DNA of 64,000 nucleotides, taken from NCBI RefSeq assembly GCF_030644225.1, contig NZ_CP128650.1, forward strand, positions 816,001 through 880,000, given 5' to 3'. The translations under genes were made by a program, and so were the position numbers. The stretch is from Selenomonas dianae (lineage in GTDB: Bacteria; Bacillota; Negativicutes; Selenomonadales; Selenomonadaceae). The notes beneath the pieces were generated by a model. The model saw nothing but the letters and a program-made list of their open reading frames with translations. It was not told the origin of the DNA and did no database searches. Of this stretch, positions 27,178-36,493 are shown in pieces. Each line of letters opens with the position of its first letter. Position 1 is the first letter of the stretch.

Positions 27178-27212
27178 GGACAGAAAGAAATGAATTCGGT
27201 TCATCTTTCTGT
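27146..27212 (+). promoter_or_regulatory. ahbA promoter and leader hairpin
   Basis: TTGACG (27146-27151), an 18-bp spacer and TAGAAT (27170-27175) lie inside the end of engB. The leader starts with a strong hairpin, ACAGAAAGA (27180-27188) with TCTTTCTGT (27204-27212), extended by TGAA/TTCA around a UUCG-like loop. No T-run follows, so it is not a simple terminator. The remaining ~100 nt to ahbA show nothing I recognise. Confidence 0.45.
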
Positions 27213-27317
27213 ACCCGATGATGCGGACAGGCAAATGCGCTGTGTTCATAGCCCCTGAGCAAGGCGGAAATCTGCGGGTGCAGAGGATTTCCATGTGTAT
27301 TGTGAGGGAGCTTTGCA

Positions 27318-27776
27318 ATGACTGCACTTACGGATTTTGACAAGCGGCTGCTGAACCTCCTGCAGGGCAACCTGCCGGTGTGTTCGCGGCCGTTTGCACG
27401 CTTGGGCGAGATGCTTGAAACGACGGAGGAACACGTTCTCAGTCGTTTGGACGATCTGAAACGCGAGGGATACCTCAGGCGCATCGGTACGTTTTTCAAC
27501 TCGGAGCAGCTCGGCTACCACGGTACGCTGATTGCCCTGCGTGTCACGGAGAAGCATCTCGTGGATGTGGCACAGGCGGTCAACCGCTATGCGGGGGCGA
27601 CCCACAACTACGAGCGAGAGGGCGACTACAACCTCTGGTTCACGCTGCTGACACCGTCGCGTCATGCGGAGGAGAAAATTCTCGCCGATATTGCAGCACT
27701 GCCGGGCGTGGAAGGGTATATGAGCCTCAAGGCAAATAAGCGCTATAAAATCAACGTGCAGTTCAAGTTGAACTGA
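27318..27776 (+). CDS. ahbA: Siroheme decarboxylase subunit AhbA (AsnC/Lrp-like)
   Basis: This is a 152-residue protein. A winged-helix start (LTDFDKRLLNLLQGNLPVCS) is followed by VLSRLDDLKREGYLRRIGTF and a RAM-like domain with HNYEREGDYNLWFTLL, the region that binds siroheme in AhbA/B. With AhbB (next gene, 21 bp on, same fold) it converts siroheme to 12,18-didecarboxysiroheme, the first step of the alternative heme route or of heme d1 synthesis. The later enzymes AhbC and AhbD are not in this window. Confidence 0.88.
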   Translation: MTALTDFDKRLLNLLQGNLPVCSRPFARLGEMLETTEEHVLSRLDDLKREGYLRRIGTFFNSEQLGYHGTLIALRVTEKHLVDVAQAVNRYAGATHNYEREGDYNLWFTLLTPSRHAEEKILADIAALPGVEGYMSLKANKRYKINVQFKLN

Positions 27777-27797
27777 GCGGACAGGGAAGGTCAATCT

Positions 27798-28283
27798 ATG
27801 ACAGAAGAAAAAGAAATCAGCGAACTTGATCGGAGGATCGTCCGCCTGCTACAGGGGGATTTTCCTCTCGTTTCGGAGCCGTACAAGGCACTTGCCGCAG
27901 AGATCGGGATTGCAGAGGAGGAACTCCTTGCACGTATTTCATCCATGCGCGCGGAGAAGAAGATCCGAAAGATGGGAGCGGTTCTGCGTCATCGCGAGGT
28001 TGGCTTTACCGCGAACTGTCTCTGTGTTTGGGATGTACCTGATGTGCGTGTGGATGAGGTCGCAAAACGGATGGCGGAACATCCACGCGTCTCGCATTGC
28101 TATGACCGCAACCGCGAGGACGACTGGCAGTACAATCTCTATACGATGATCCACGGATATAGCCGCGAAGAGTGCGAGAACATCGCCGCCGAACTCGCCG
28201 CCGCCACCGGTGTAGAGGATCGTCGAATGCTCTACACCAAGAGAGAGTGGAAGAAAACCTCAATGTTGTACTTTACAGAATGA
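27798..28283 (+). CDS. ahbB: Siroheme decarboxylase subunit AhbB (AsnC/Lrp-like)
   Basis: This is a 161-residue paralogue of AhbA with the same order of elements: ELDRRIVRLLQGDFPLVSEP, ARISSMRAEKKIRKMGAVLRH and SHCYDRNREDDWQYNLYTMI, the last being the His/Tyr/Arg-rich siroheme pocket. It completes the heterodimer with AhbA. A terminator (28301-28350) closes this two-gene unit and the right edge borders an islet with integrase remains. Confidence 0.88.
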   Translation: MTEEKEISELDRRIVRLLQGDFPLVSEPYKALAAEIGIAEEELLARISSMRAEKKIRKMGAVLRHREVGFTANCLCVWDVPDVRVDEVAKRMAEHPRVSHCYDRNREDDWQYNLYTMIHGYSREECENIAAELAAATGVEDRRMLYTKREWKKTSMLYFTE

Positions 28284-28300
28284 TCCATGCATATAAAAGA

Positions 28301-28350
28301 CCTTGAAAACCTTGTAGCTCTAAGAGATAGCTAGATTTTCAAGGCCTTTT
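28301..28350 (+). terminator. Terminator after ahbB
   Basis: CCTTGAAAA (28301-28309) pairs with TTTTCAAGG (28336-28344), with a possible inner TAGCTC/GAGATAGCTA pairing, then CCTTTTATATTT. Confidence 0.75.
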
Positions 28351-28411
28351 ATATTTATGGATATAAGGGCTAAAATGCTTATATAAGCACTCTATTAGCA
28401 CTTGACAAGCA

Positions 28412-29194
28412 CTAAAAAATAAAGCCTTTCCCGATGGTGTTGGCAGCGGATTCATCCATCTCTGGAATCCAATGGGCATACAGTTCAAGTGTAGTGCTTA
28501 TGCTACTGTGCCCCAGTCTTTTAGAAACTTCCTTCACATTGATCCCATTGAGCAACAGATATGTAGCATGATAGTGTCTGAACCCGTGGAAGGTGAAGCC
28601 TTTAGGGACTACAGTGCTTTTAGACAAAAACTTATGCACCTGCATTCCAGCCGCCATACTTGTCACTTGTCTGTCATGGATTGCCCATAGCTTTGTTGTC
28701 TTTTCCGAAGGAGGTACAAGCTCCAACACGGTGTCCAAGACATCAGGCTGTACATATATGACCCGATAGGATGATTGTGTCTTTAAGGGATAATCACTTC
28801 CGAAGCGCGTCAGCTGCGAGTTGATACTAACAGTATGCTTCTCCACATTTATGTCTTTTATGCGATCCAAGTCAAGAATCTCACCTATACGCATTCCTGT
28901 GGATACAGCAAGTAAGAATAGGGGATAGAGCAGCAAAGATGTCCCTGTGTTGTGTTTGTCATATTCTTTTGCAGTGAGCAATAACTCCTTCATTTGTTCC
29001 TCGGATGGGATTGCCAAAGTGTTGATTCTGTTTGATGGTTTTGGGCGTAGCTTTGTGTGCTTCATAGGAGATATTGCTATGATCCCCTTAGAAACAGCAA
29101 AGTTAAACACAGCAGACAATCTGCCTCGTAGATTCTGAACAGTCGCTTTTGCCATCGGCTTTCCATCTTGATTAGAAAGATTTGGAATACCACA
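28412..29194 (-). pseudogene. Tyrosine integrase, N-terminally truncated
   Basis: The catalytic domain is intact: first Arg in TGMRIGEILDLD, His-x-x-Arg in FHGFRHYHATYLL, and the nucleophile Tyr in TTLELYAHWIPE. The longest ATG frame is only 247 residues (ATG 29155). The frame continues upstream with homologous residues (PNLSNQDGKP before MAKATVQNLR) to an in-frame stop at about 29195, so the arm-binding and most of the core-binding domain (about 130-150 residues) are missing. It is a decayed recombinase from a second mobile element, next to the ahbB terminator, a plausible old attachment site. Confidence 0.85.
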
Positions 29195-29405
29195 TATTCA
29201 AAAATCTACATCATACCAACAAAGAACATCATAACACACTCTGAAACAACTATAAATAGCCCTAGAACTGCTAGAAACTATCGACGAATAGAATTAAAGA
29301 AGGGATTAAATAGCGTGCTTTTGGGACTATGCAGAGCGGCAGAGGTATGATATACTTGTCAAAAATGTTAGTATTGTGTGAAAATAGCTAAAGGAGATGT
29401 GAAGG

Positions 29406-29960
29406 ATGATTAGGCGTATTGGTGTTTTGTGCCTGTTGCTTTGGATGTCCCTATTTTCTAATGCGTTTTGCTATGAACAAACTCCAAATTTCCCGCAATA
29501 CAAAGAATACTATAGAGGGGGAATTTTAACGAAAGCGGCTATAGATCACATATTTTTGATAACAGATACAGGAAAGACGTTTGTGTTTGAATCTCTTTCA
29601 ATCGCTATTAACTTTTTATATGATGAAAATGATTCTGTAGTTGCTTCTTGTATCGAAATCATGCAACCCAATAATGCGAATCAACATAACAAAGAATATA
29701 TAACACGAAATCTTTCTAGTGCACAAATAATAACAGATGTACAAACACTAAATTATACATTCTCTCATAAACAGGAGCGTGGCTTAGAATATGTAACAGA
29801 TTATTTTTTCACCACACCTTCAGACGCGCCTAAACTCTACAATGTTTTTAACACTCCTACACAAAATGTTGTACTTCGTTTGATAGATATAACAAAAAAG
29901 CCTCACGACTACTTTCTAAACGCTTCTTTCGTCGAAATGATACAACAAGCAACCCGTTAA
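29406..29960 (+). CDS. Secreted hypothetical protein, AT-rich
   Basis: This is a 184-residue protein with a signal peptide (IGVLCLLLWMSLFSNAFC) and a clear ribosome site (AAAGGAGATG). The mature part has mixed alpha/beta character (LTKAAIDHIFLITDTGKTFVF) and no recognisable domain. Codon usage is far more AT-rich than the flanking housekeeping genes, so it was probably acquired together with the neighbouring integrase fragment. Function unknown. Confidence 0.6.
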   Translation: MIRRIGVLCLLLWMSLFSNAFCYEQTPNFPQYKEYYRGGILTKAAIDHIFLITDTGKTFVFESLSIAINFLYDENDSVVASCIEIMQPNNANQHNKEYITRNLSSAQIITDVQTLNYTFSHKQERGLEYVTDYFFTTPSDAPKLYNVFNTPTQNVVLRLIDITKKPHDYFLNASFVEMIQQATR

Positions 29961-29978
29961 AGCTACACAATAATTATA

Positions 29979-30022
29979 AAAGCCCTACACAATGCAGATC
30001 GTTGCAGCGTGTAGGGCTTTTT
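29979..30022. terminator. Bidirectional terminator
   Basis: AAAGCCCTACAC (29979-29990) pairs with GTGTAGGGCTTT (30009-30020), a 12-bp perfect stem with T-run on the right and A-run on the left. It serves both the secreted-protein gene and the convergent small gene at 30030-30188. Confidence 0.8.
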
Positions 30023-30029
30023 GTTGTCT

Positions 30030-30188
30030 TTATTTTGTGTCTTTCTGCTGCTCTCTCAACCATTTCTTTAATAACATCATCGTTAGAGCTGATAAAGTTA
30101 AACCTGCTTCATCTGCTGCCTTTTCAATCTCATTCTTGAATTCTTTATCAATACGAATGTTTAACCGCTTGTCTTTTGTGTCCTTCAT
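30030..30188 (-). CDS. Small ribbon-helix-helix (Arc/CopG-like) protein
   Basis: This is a 52-residue protein read from ATG 30186-30188 to TAA. It begins MKDTKDKRLNIRIDKEFKNE, a beta strand with alternating residues followed by a helix, then AADEAGLTLSALTMMLLKKW, as in ribbon-helix-helix DNA-binding proteins. A ribosome site AGAAGG precedes it. Such proteins are often antitoxins, but no partner toxin is adjacent. It is probably a leftover of the islet. Confidence 0.6.
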   Translation of the reverse strand: MKDTKDKRLNIRIDKEFKNEIEKAADEAGLTLSALTMMLLKKWLREQQKDTK

Positions 30189-30270
30189 TATATGACCTTC
30201 TAAAATGTGCTACTATTGGTAAAAGTATAGCATTGATGGTACTTTACAGAGAAATAAGTACTGCTGCAAA

Positions 30271-30306
30271 AAAATCCCGAAGGACTTGTGAATCCTTCGG
30301 GATTTT
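30271..30306 (-). terminator. Terminator after fprA
   Basis: AAAATCCCGAAGGA (30271-30284) pairs perfectly with TCCTTCGGGATTTT (30293-30306). On the minus strand it is followed by a T-run. Confidence 0.85.
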
Positions 30307-30316
30307 CTATGCTGTC

Positions 30317-31477
30317 CTACAGTGCCAAAATCTGGTCGCGCAGTCCTGCGAGCTGCTCGGCGGAGGGGACGTAGAGCATACGCACCTTGTCCATGACGAT
30401 CTCACAGCCGCCTGCCTTGAGCTCGTCCTCGATCTGTTGGATGCTCTGTCCGCCCCAGCCGTAAGAGCCGAACGCAAACGCCTTGCGTCCCTTCGGCGCA
30501 AGTCCCTTCATATAGCAGAGGAAGCCGGCAATGGTGGGGAGCATCTGATTGTTGAGCGTCGGGGAGCCGACGGCGAGATAGCGGCTCGTGAGCACGTCTG
30601 TCATGATGTCGGCGTGCGTGTTCTTCTGGATGTCATAGTAGCCGACGGAGAAGCCCTTGTCGATGAATGCTTCGGCGATGGTGTGCGCCATTTTCTCCGT
30701 GGAGTGCCACATACTGTCAAAGACAATGACCGCGCGATCCTCCGTTTCGCCGAGCGACCACTTGTTGTAGAGGTCGATAATCTCGGGGATGTGCGAACGC
30801 CAGATGATGCCGTGCCCCGTGGCAATCATCTCGATATCGAGCTTGTGGACTTCCTTGAGCGCGGTCTGTGCCTGCTTCGCATACAGGAAGAGGATGTTCG
30901 CGTAGTATTTCTTTGCTTCCTGGATGACGACAGAGAGGTCATTGTCATCGTCATAGCGGTTGCCGGAGGCGAGATGTTGACCGAACGCATCATTCGAGAA
31001 AAGGATCTTTTCCTCGGGGCAGTACGTCACCATGCTGTCCGGCCAATGAAGCATTGGTGTTGGGACGAATGCGAGTGTGCGTTTGCCGATGGAGAGGGTA
31101 TCGCCCGCCTTGACCGTGTCATAGGGCAGTTCCCCGTAGTAGGCACGCAGACCCTTGAGCCCGTTCGGCGCACTCGTGATGATCTTCGCATTTGGTGCGA
31201 GGGAGGAGATGAGCGGGACGCCGAACGAGTGATCCGGTTCGACATGGTTCGAGATGATGTAGTCGATTTTCGACGGATCAATGACGGAGGAGATCCGTGA
31301 AAGCATTTCCTCCTCGAAGCCGTGTTTCACCGTATCGATGAGCGTGATCTTGTCATCGATGATGAGATAGGCGTTGTAGGTGGAACCGCGCTGCGTATCA
31401 TAGCCGTGAAAGCTGCGCATCGACCAGTCAATTGCTCCGACCCAGTAGATGCCGTCCCGAATTTTGATAGCGTTCAT
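30317..31477 (-). CDS. fprA: A-type flavoprotein (flavodiiron protein), O2/NO reductase
   Basis: This is a 386-residue protein. The N-terminal MBL-fold diiron domain has NHVEPDHSFG (H-x-E-x-D-H ligands), MLHWPDSM (His) and FSNDAFGQHL (bridging Asp), with a further His in ATGHGIIW. The C-terminal flavodoxin domain (VIVFDSMWHSTEKMAHTIAE; FGSYGWGG) binds FMN. These enzymes reduce O2 to water or NO to N2O in anaerobes, protecting them from oxygen. It is a single-gene unit with its own terminator and a striking inverted repeat upstream. Confidence 0.95.
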   Translation of the reverse strand: MNAIKIRDGIYWVGAIDWSMRSFHGYDTQRGSTYNAYLIIDDKITLIDTVKHGFEEEMLSRISSVIDPSKIDYIISNHVEPDHSFGVPLISSLAPNAKIITSAPNGLKGLRAYYGELPYDTVKAGDTLSIGKRTLAFVPTPMLHWPDSMVTYCPEEKILFSNDAFGQHLASGNRYDDDNDLSVVIQEAKKYYANILFLYAKQAQTALKEVHKLDIEMIATGHGIIWRSHIPEIIDLYNKWSLGETEDRAVIVFDSMWHSTEKMAHTIAEAFIDKGFSVGYYDIQKNTHADIMTDVLTSRYLAVGSPTLNNQMLPTIAGFLCYMKGLAPKGRKAFAFGSYGWGGQSIQQIEDELKAGGCEIVMDKVRMLYVPSAEQLAGLRDQILAL

Positions 31478-31525
31478 GAATTGCTCCTTTCGGCGATAGG
31501 ATCATTTATACGACTTATAGTTTCT

Positions 31526-31554
31526 TTCTATAAATGGGAACTATATTTATAGAA
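31526..31554. promoter_or_regulatory. Palindromic operator candidate upstream of fprA
   Basis: TTCTATAAAT (31526-31535) and ATTTATAGAA (31545-31554) form a perfect 10-bp inverted repeat with a 9-bp centre, ~50 bp upstream of the fprA start. The AT-rich symmetric arms fit a dimeric repressor. It does not match the PerR or NorR consensus sequences I know. The 31478-31726 gap otherwise holds the leaders of the two divergent genes. Confidence 0.5.
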
Positions 31555-31726
31555 GTATTCTAGCTTAATTCCAAATCTTTTGCAACAGGAAATTGCGCGT
31601 ATCTTTTCCGTACAGAATCGGCAGAATATAGGCGATTTCTTGACAGATGATATGCCATGCGATATAATATTTATAACGAAAGCCATATCAATTTAGGAGA
31701 AAATGACTAGAAAAGGAAGGACTTTC

Positions 31727-32266
31727 ATGCTAGGAAAAATTCTGGTCTTTGATACTGAGACGACTGGTTTTCGCAGTGATGATGAGGTGCTGACACTTGC
31801 CGTTGTAGACGGCACAGGCAAGACGCTCGTGGACGGGATGTATGCACCCGTACGCAAGAGTGCATGGCCGGAGGCGGAGAAGATCAATCGGATCTCGCCG
31901 GCGATGGTCGCGGACTGTGCACCGATTCGCGCCCATCAGGCGGAGCTTGAGCGGCTGTTCAATGCAGCTGATACATTGCTTGTCGGCTACAACATCGCGT
32001 TTGATATTCGTCTTTTGGCGCAGTCCGGCATACGCATTACGAATCCGAACCGCCACGATGTCATGCAGGCGTTCTCAGAGTTTCGCAAGGTGCCCGATGC
32101 ACGGCGCGGCGGCTACCGTTGGTGGAAGCTGACGGAGTGTGCGGACTACTATCGCTATGACTGGGGGACGACCGAGGCACACGGAGCACTTGCAGATACG
32201 CTTGCGACGCTCTACTGCTACCAAAAGATGAACGAACCGGTCTATGAGGAGCAGAGTCTCTTCTGA
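31727..32266 (+). CDS. DEDDh 3'-5' exonuclease (DnaQ/RNase T-like)
   Basis: This is a 179-residue protein from ATG 31727 (ribosome site AAGGAAGGA). ExoI motif FDTETTGF (two acidic metal ligands), ExoII NIAFDIRLL (Asp), and ExoIII TEAHGALADT (His and Asp) complete the DEDDh set. As a stand-alone exonuclease domain it could proofread, process RNA or degrade ssDNA; the substrate is not evident. The next gene (32299) may be cotranscribed. Confidence 0.9.
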   Translation: MLGKILVFDTETTGFRSDDEVLTLAVVDGTGKTLVDGMYAPVRKSAWPEAEKINRISPAMVADCAPIRAHQAELERLFNAADTLLVGYNIAFDIRLLAQSGIRITNPNRHDVMQAFSEFRKVPDARRGGYRWWKLTECADYYRYDWGTTEAHGALADTLATLYCYQKMNEPVYEEQSLF

Positions 32267-32298
32267 AGCCGGATGCGGCAGAGAGAGGAGGGGGCATT

Positions 32299-32574
32299 AT
32301 GCCAAAGAAATCACATGGGAATACGCCTCCGAGCGAACCCATACGGGTGCGCAGACGGCAGGAGCTGGAACGCCGGCTTGACCGCGTACGGCGGCGCCGC
32401 GCTTCCTACCAGCGCAAGATCATCGGTACTGCGGTTGCCGTCTTTATTATCCTCATTATTCTCTGTTCTCTCCTGCCGGGGGATGATCCTACGGCGTACG
32501 GTGACAAGTGGGAAAAGCAGGTGAATGACCGTCAGATAAAGATCTTGCAGAGTTTGCAGGATAATTTTAAGTAG
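32299..32574 (+). CDS. Small membrane protein
   Basis: This is a 91-residue protein. The highly basic N-terminus (RVRRRQELERRLDRVRRRRA) is followed by one membrane segment (IIGTAVAVFIILIILCSLL) and a short polar tail (DRQIKILQSLQDNFK). The topology is probably N-in. No family recognised. It lies 32 bp after the exonuclease gene with GAGAGGAGGGGG at its ribosome site. Confidence 0.65.
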   Translation: MPKKSHGNTPPSEPIRVRRRQELERRLDRVRRRRASYQRKIIGTAVAVFIILIILCSLLPGDDPTAYGDKWEKQVNDRQIKILQSLQDNFK

Positions 32575-32590
32575 GTGCTTGCCATTTTCC

Positions 32591-32628
32591 AAAAACCGCG
32601 TATTCTATAGAGTGACGCGGTTTTTTTG
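32591..32628 (+). terminator. Terminator before glyQ
   Basis: AAAAACCGCG (32591-32600) pairs with CGCGGTTTTT (32616-32625), followed by more T. Only ~20 bp remain before glyQ, so there is no room for a T-box leader. Confidence 0.75.
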
Positions 32629-32645
32629 ATGAAGGAGTTGTTTGC

Positions 32646-33527
32646 ATGAAATTCCAGGAGGTCATCCTCGCATTGCAGGAGTTCTGGTCGGGGCAGGGAT
32701 GTATTCTCGCACAACCGTATGACGTGGAGAAGGGCGCGGGCACGATGAGCCCGTGGACGTTCCTGCGCGTGCTTGGACCCGAGCCGTGGAACGTTGCCTA
32801 TGTGGAGCCGTCGCGCCGCCCTGCGGACGGGCGCTATGGGGATAATCCGAACCGTCTCTATCAGCACCACCAGTTCCAAGTTATCATGAAGCCCTCGCCG
32901 GACAATATTCAGGAGCTCTACCTTGAGAGCCTTGCGCGTCTCGGGATTCGTGCCGCCGAGCATGACATCCGCTTTGTCGAGGACAACTGGGAGTCGCCGA
33001 CGCTCGGCGCGTGGGGACTCGGCTGGGAGGTCTGGCTCGACGGCATGGAGATCACGCAGTTCACGTATTTCCAACAGGTCGGCAGTCAGGATGTAAAGCC
33101 GGTCTCCGTCGAGATCACCTACGGCCTTGAGCGCCTTGCCATGTATATTCAAGGCGTGGAGAACGTCTATGACATCGCGTGGACGGATGATGTGACGTAT
33201 GGAGATGTGTTCCATCAGAATGAGTTCGAGCAGTCGACGTATGCCTTTGATCTCTCGGATGAGGCGCTGCTCTTTGATCTTTTCGATAAATACGAGGCGG
33301 AGGCGGTGCGCGTCATCGGCGCGGGTCATGTGCATCCTGCGCATGACTATGTGCTGAAATGTTCGCATACGTTCAACCTGCTCGATGCACGCGGCGCGAT
33401 CAGCGTTTCACAGCGCACGGCGTTCATCGGGCGCGTTCGCAAGCTCGCACGTCTCTGTGCGGAGGCGTATCTCGAACAGCGCAAGGCGCTCGGCTATCCG
33501 ATGCTGAAGAAGGAGGGAAAGGCATGA
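32646..33527 (+). CDS. glyQ: Glycine-tRNA ligase alpha subunit
   Basis: This is a 293-residue protein of normal length. Class II aminoacyl-tRNA synthetase catalytic subunit: [55 protein letters not shown] and [15 protein letters not shown] (motif 3). It forms the alpha2beta2 bacterial GlyRS with GlyS, whose start codon overlaps the glyQ stop by 4 bp (ATGA). Confidence 0.97.
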   Translation: MKFQEVILALQEFWSGQGCILAQPYDVEKGAGTMSPWTFLRVLGPEPWNVAYVEPSRRPADGRYGDNPNRLYQHHQFQVIMKPSPDNIQELYLESLARLGIRAAEHDIRFVEDNWESPTLGAWGLGWEVWLDGMEITQFTYFQQVGSQDVKPVSVEITYGLERLAMYIQGVENVYDIAWTDDVTYGDVFHQNEFEQSTYAFDLSDEALLFDLFDKYEAEAVRVIGAGHVHPAHDYVLKCSHTFNLLDARGAISVSQRTAFIGRVRKLARLCAEAYLEQRKALGYPMLKKEGKA

Positions 33528-35575
33528 GTAAGGATCTGCTGCTTGAAATCGGGACGGAGGAAGTACCCGCACACGTTATGCCGCACCTCCTTGACGATTT
33601 GAAACGTCTGGCATCGAATATGTTGGCGGAGCGTCGTTTCGCCTATGAGAACCTGCGCACGATTGGTACGCCGCGCCGCACGGCGCTCCTTGTGACGGGG
33701 CTTGCGGAGCGGCAGGAGGATGTCCGTACGGAGACGCGCGGTCCCTCGGTCGCCATTGCCTTTGACGCGGAGGGGAATCCGACAAAGGCGGGGGCAGGCT
33801 TTGCACGCGGACAGGGCATCGAGCCATCCGCGCTCATTCAACGGGACGGCTATGTCTACGCCTCCGTTCATGAGAAGGGGGCGGAGACGGCGCAGCTGCT
33901 CACGGAACTCTTGCCCGAGCTCATCCGCGCAATTCCGCTGCCGAACAGTATGCGTTGGGGGGATCTGGACTTCCGTTTCATTCGCCCGATCCGCTGGATT
34001 GTCGCGCTCTACGGGACGGAGGTTGTACCCTTTACGCTTGCAAATGTCACGAGCGGGAATACATCACGCGGACACCGTACACTTGCCCCTCAGGATTTTG
34101 TCATCGCGTCGCCCGCAGACTATGAGGCGGCGTGTGAAAAGGCGTACATCATCGTTGACCAAGAGCGTCGGCGTGCGATGATAACGGAGCAGATCGCCGC
34201 CGTTGCGAAGGAATGCAGCGGGACGGCGGAGATCACACCGGATCTCCTTGAGGAAGTCCTTTATCTTGTCGAGTACCCGACCGCACTCAGCGGATCGTTC
34301 GAGGAGAAATATCTTGCACTGCCCGCCGAGGCGGTCATCACGCCCATGCGCGACCATCAGCGCTATTTCCCTGTGAAGGCAGAGGACGGCAGTCTCCTGC
34401 CGGTATTCATCACCGTGCGCAACGGCGGGAAAGAGTATCTCGATGTGGTTGCGCACGGCAACGAGCGCGTTCTGCGTGCACGCCTTGCCGATGCGCAGTT
34501 CTTCTTTGATGAGGATCGCAAGAAGTCGCTTGCCGAGCACCGCGAAAAGCTCAAAACCGTTGTTTTTCAGCAGGGGCTTGGTTCGATGTACGAAAAGACG
34601 GAGCGTTTGATGGGGCTTGTCACAGCAATTGTCGAGGATCTTGCGGACGATGATGCGGCATACGAGATGATGGCAGTGGACGCACAACGTGCGGCAGAAC
34701 TGTCGAAGGCAGATCTCGTGACGGGCATGGTGACAGAGTTCACGGAACTGCAGGGCATCATGGGACGCGAGTATGCGTTGTTGGACGGTGAAAAGCTCGC
34801 TGTCGCGTGCGCGATTGACGAGCAGTATATGCCGCGCTTCGCGGGTGACGAACTGCCGAAGAGCGATCTCGGCTTCGCACTCAGCGTTGCGGACAAGATC
34901 GACAACATCGTCGGCACATTTAGTCGCGGCAAGATTCCGACCGGATCGCAGGATCCGTTTGCTCTGCGCCGTCAGGCACTCGGGCTCGTACTCATGCTGA
35001 TTGAGCGGAAGAGTGGGCTGCTCCTCGGCGATCTCGTCGAGGAGGCGTGTGACCTATATGAATTGAATGATGTGGCTCGGGACAAGATGCAGACAGATGT
35101 TGCAGACTTTATTCGTCTGCGCCTCAAGAACGTCCTCACGGAGCGCGGTGTGCGCTACGATGTGCAGGAAGCTGTGCTTACGGACGTGGACTGCGTTGCG
35201 GACGTGCCCGTGCGCGCCGCCTATGTGGAGCGTCTGCTTGCATCGGACAGAGCGGAGGCACTCGTGCAGGCTTTCGTTCGCGTCGGCAATATTGCACGCG
35301 CGGCAGAGATCGGGACAGTGGATGCAGCGCTCTTTACAGCGCAGGAGGAGGGAGCACTGCTCGCCGCATACGAGAACGTTGTTGCGGTACGTGCCGAGGC
35401 TGAGGATCCACTTGCGGCGGAGCATACTCTTGCGAAGGCCATCGACGCGTTCTTTGATGCGGTTATGGTTATGGACAAGGATGAGCGCATCAAGAAAAAT
35501 CGTCTGACGCTGCTCAAGGCGGTGGACAACTATCTGCTGTGGACGGCAGATTACAGTAAGATCGTATTGAACTAA
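33524..35575 (+). CDS. glyS: Glycine-tRNA ligase beta subunit
   Basis: This is a 683-residue protein from ATG 33524 ([19 protein letters not shown]), overlapping glyQ; the longer upstream frame is spurious because it lies within gly[12 protein letters not shown] and [13 protein letters not shown] are typical N-terminal GlyS motifs, and HD-domain-like and anticodon-binding regions follow ([31 protein letters not shown]). It recognises tRNA-Gly. A terminator at 35600 ends the operon. Confidence 0.97.
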   Translation: MSKDLLLEIGTEEVPAHVMPHLLDDLKRLASNMLAERRFAYENLRTIGTPRRTALLVTGLAERQEDVRTETRGPSVAIAFDAEGNPTKAGAGFARGQGIEPSALIQRDGYVYASVHEKGAETAQLLTELLPELIRAIPLPNSMRWGDLDFRFIRPIRWIVALYGTEVVPFTLANVTSGNTSRGHRTLAPQDFVIASPADYEAACEKAYIIVDQERRRAMITEQIAAVAKECSGTAEITPDLLEEVLYLVEYPTALSGSFEEKYLALPAEAVITPMRDHQRYFPVKAEDGSLLPVFITVRNGGKEYLDVVAHGNERVLRARLADAQFFFDEDRKKSLAEHREKLKTVVFQQGLGSMYEKTERLMGLVTAIVEDLADDDAAYEMMAVDAQRAAELSKADLVTGMVTEFTELQGIMGREYALLDGEKLAVACAIDEQYMPRFAGDELPKSDLGFALSVADKIDNIVGTFSRGKIPTGSQDPFALRRQALGLVLMLIERKSGLLLGDLVEEACDLYELNDVARDKMQTDVADFIRLRLKNVLTERGVRYDVQEAVLTDVDCVADVPVRAAYVERLLASDRAEALVQAFVRVGNIARAAEIGTVDAALFTAQEEGALLAAYENVVAVRAEAEDPLAAEHTLAKAIDAFFDAVMVMDKDERIKKNRLTLLKAVDNYLLWTADYSKIVLN

Positions 35576-35599
35576 CTGGAATTTCCTAAGAAGGATCGT

Positions 35600-35658
35600 A
35601 ATGGTGGAACTGTTTCATGATTTCGATGTTGAACATCGTGCTGCAGTCCACCATTTTT
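35600..35658 (+). terminator. Terminator after glyS
   Basis: AATGGTGGAACTG (35600-35612) pairs with CAGTCCACCATT (35644-35655) with one bulge around a long loop, followed by TTTA. Confidence 0.6.
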
Positions 35659-35710
35659 ACATTTCCCTCTAGGCAACGCCATTACTTTATGCTATTATAT
35701 GAAAGTTAAA

Positions 35711-35729
35711 AATGATAGTTGTTTTCATA
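35711..35729 (+). promoter_or_regulatory. Weak Fur-box-like sequence upstream of tonB
   Basis: AATGATAGTTGTTTTCATA (35711-35729) is an imperfect relative of the GATAATGATAATCATTATC consensus, lying ~35 bp before the tonB start and just after a TATTAT -10-like hexamer (35693-35698). A better copy precedes exbB. Confidence 0.35.
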
Positions 35730-35761
35730 ATGCGAAGACGACCGTTTCAGGGGGTGAAAAT

Positions 35762-36463
35762 TTGGATGTTACAATGAGGGAAAAGTACCTGTCGTGGGGG
35801 GCGTCGTTCGGGATTCATTTTTGTATTCTCGCAGTGGCTGCGGCGATGGGTTTGTTCTCAATGACGACGGAGACGGAGAAGCGTCCGATCGACGTTGAGA
35901 TCTACGATGCGTCTGCGCCGGAGAGCGCGCCCGAGCCGGCTGCGGCTGAAGCGGCACCGCCGATGCCGAGCATCGACGATATTCCGTTCGAGCCGCCGAA
36001 GGAAGAGCGGCAGCAAGAACCGCAGGAACAGCAGGAACAGCCGAAGGAAACGCCGCAGACTGCCGCAACTCATCCGAGTACAGCACCGAGCACCGCCGAG
36101 GGGAGGAGCGAGAAGCCGAGTGCTGCGCCTTCGGAGAATGTGGGGAGCGGATCCGGCGAGAGTACGGGACGCGATGCTGCAGCGGCGCAGCGCCCGAGTG
36201 TCCCGCCACGGCTGCTCTCGGGCTCTGAACCCGCCTATCCCAAGGAGCTTGAGCGCAAGGGCATCACGGGTACGGTCGGGCTTGCCATTGTGGTCGGGGC
36301 AAATGGCGGCGTGCAGAGCGTCGATGTTACAAGCTCCTCGGGGCACGAGGAACTCGATCAGGCGGCGATTACGGCGGCGTATACCTACAGCTTTGAGCCG
36401 GCGCGCAACATCTACGATGAGCCGGTCGCATGCCGTGTGAACCGTTCGTTCTCGTTCTCGTGA
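35762..36463 (+). CDS. tonB: TonB family energy transducer
   Basis: This is a 233-residue protein from TTG 35762, chosen for the GGGGGTGA ribosome site; ATG 35774 is an alternative. One N-terminal membrane segment (ASFGIHFCILAVAAAMGLF), a Pro/Glu-rich periplasmic spacer (residues ~45-145, with PPKEERQQEPQEQQEQPKET) and a C-terminal TonB domain (PAYPKELERKGITGTVGLAI, then DQAAITAAYTYSFEPA). It couples the proton gradient, through ExbB/ExbD (46474-47558), to outer-membrane receptors, and so implies a diderm envelope. Confidence 0.92.
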   Translation: MDVTMREKYLSWGASFGIHFCILAVAAAMGLFSMTTETEKRPIDVEIYDASAPESAPEPAAAEAAPPMPSIDDIPFEPPKEERQQEPQEQQEQPKETPQTAATHPSTAPSTAEGRSEKPSAAPSENVGSGSGESTGRDAAAAQRPSVPPRLLSGSEPAYPKELERKGITGTVGLAIVVGANGGVQSVDVTSSSGHEELDQAAITAAYTYSFEPARNIYDEPVACRVNRSFSFS

Positions 36464-36493
36464 GAGGGGTTGCAGGGGATCGCTGTCAGTACT

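Noticed and set aside
32575-32645. T-box leader before glyQ
   Set aside because: The 71-bp gap holds a plain terminator of the upstream gene and a ribosome site, too short for a T-box.
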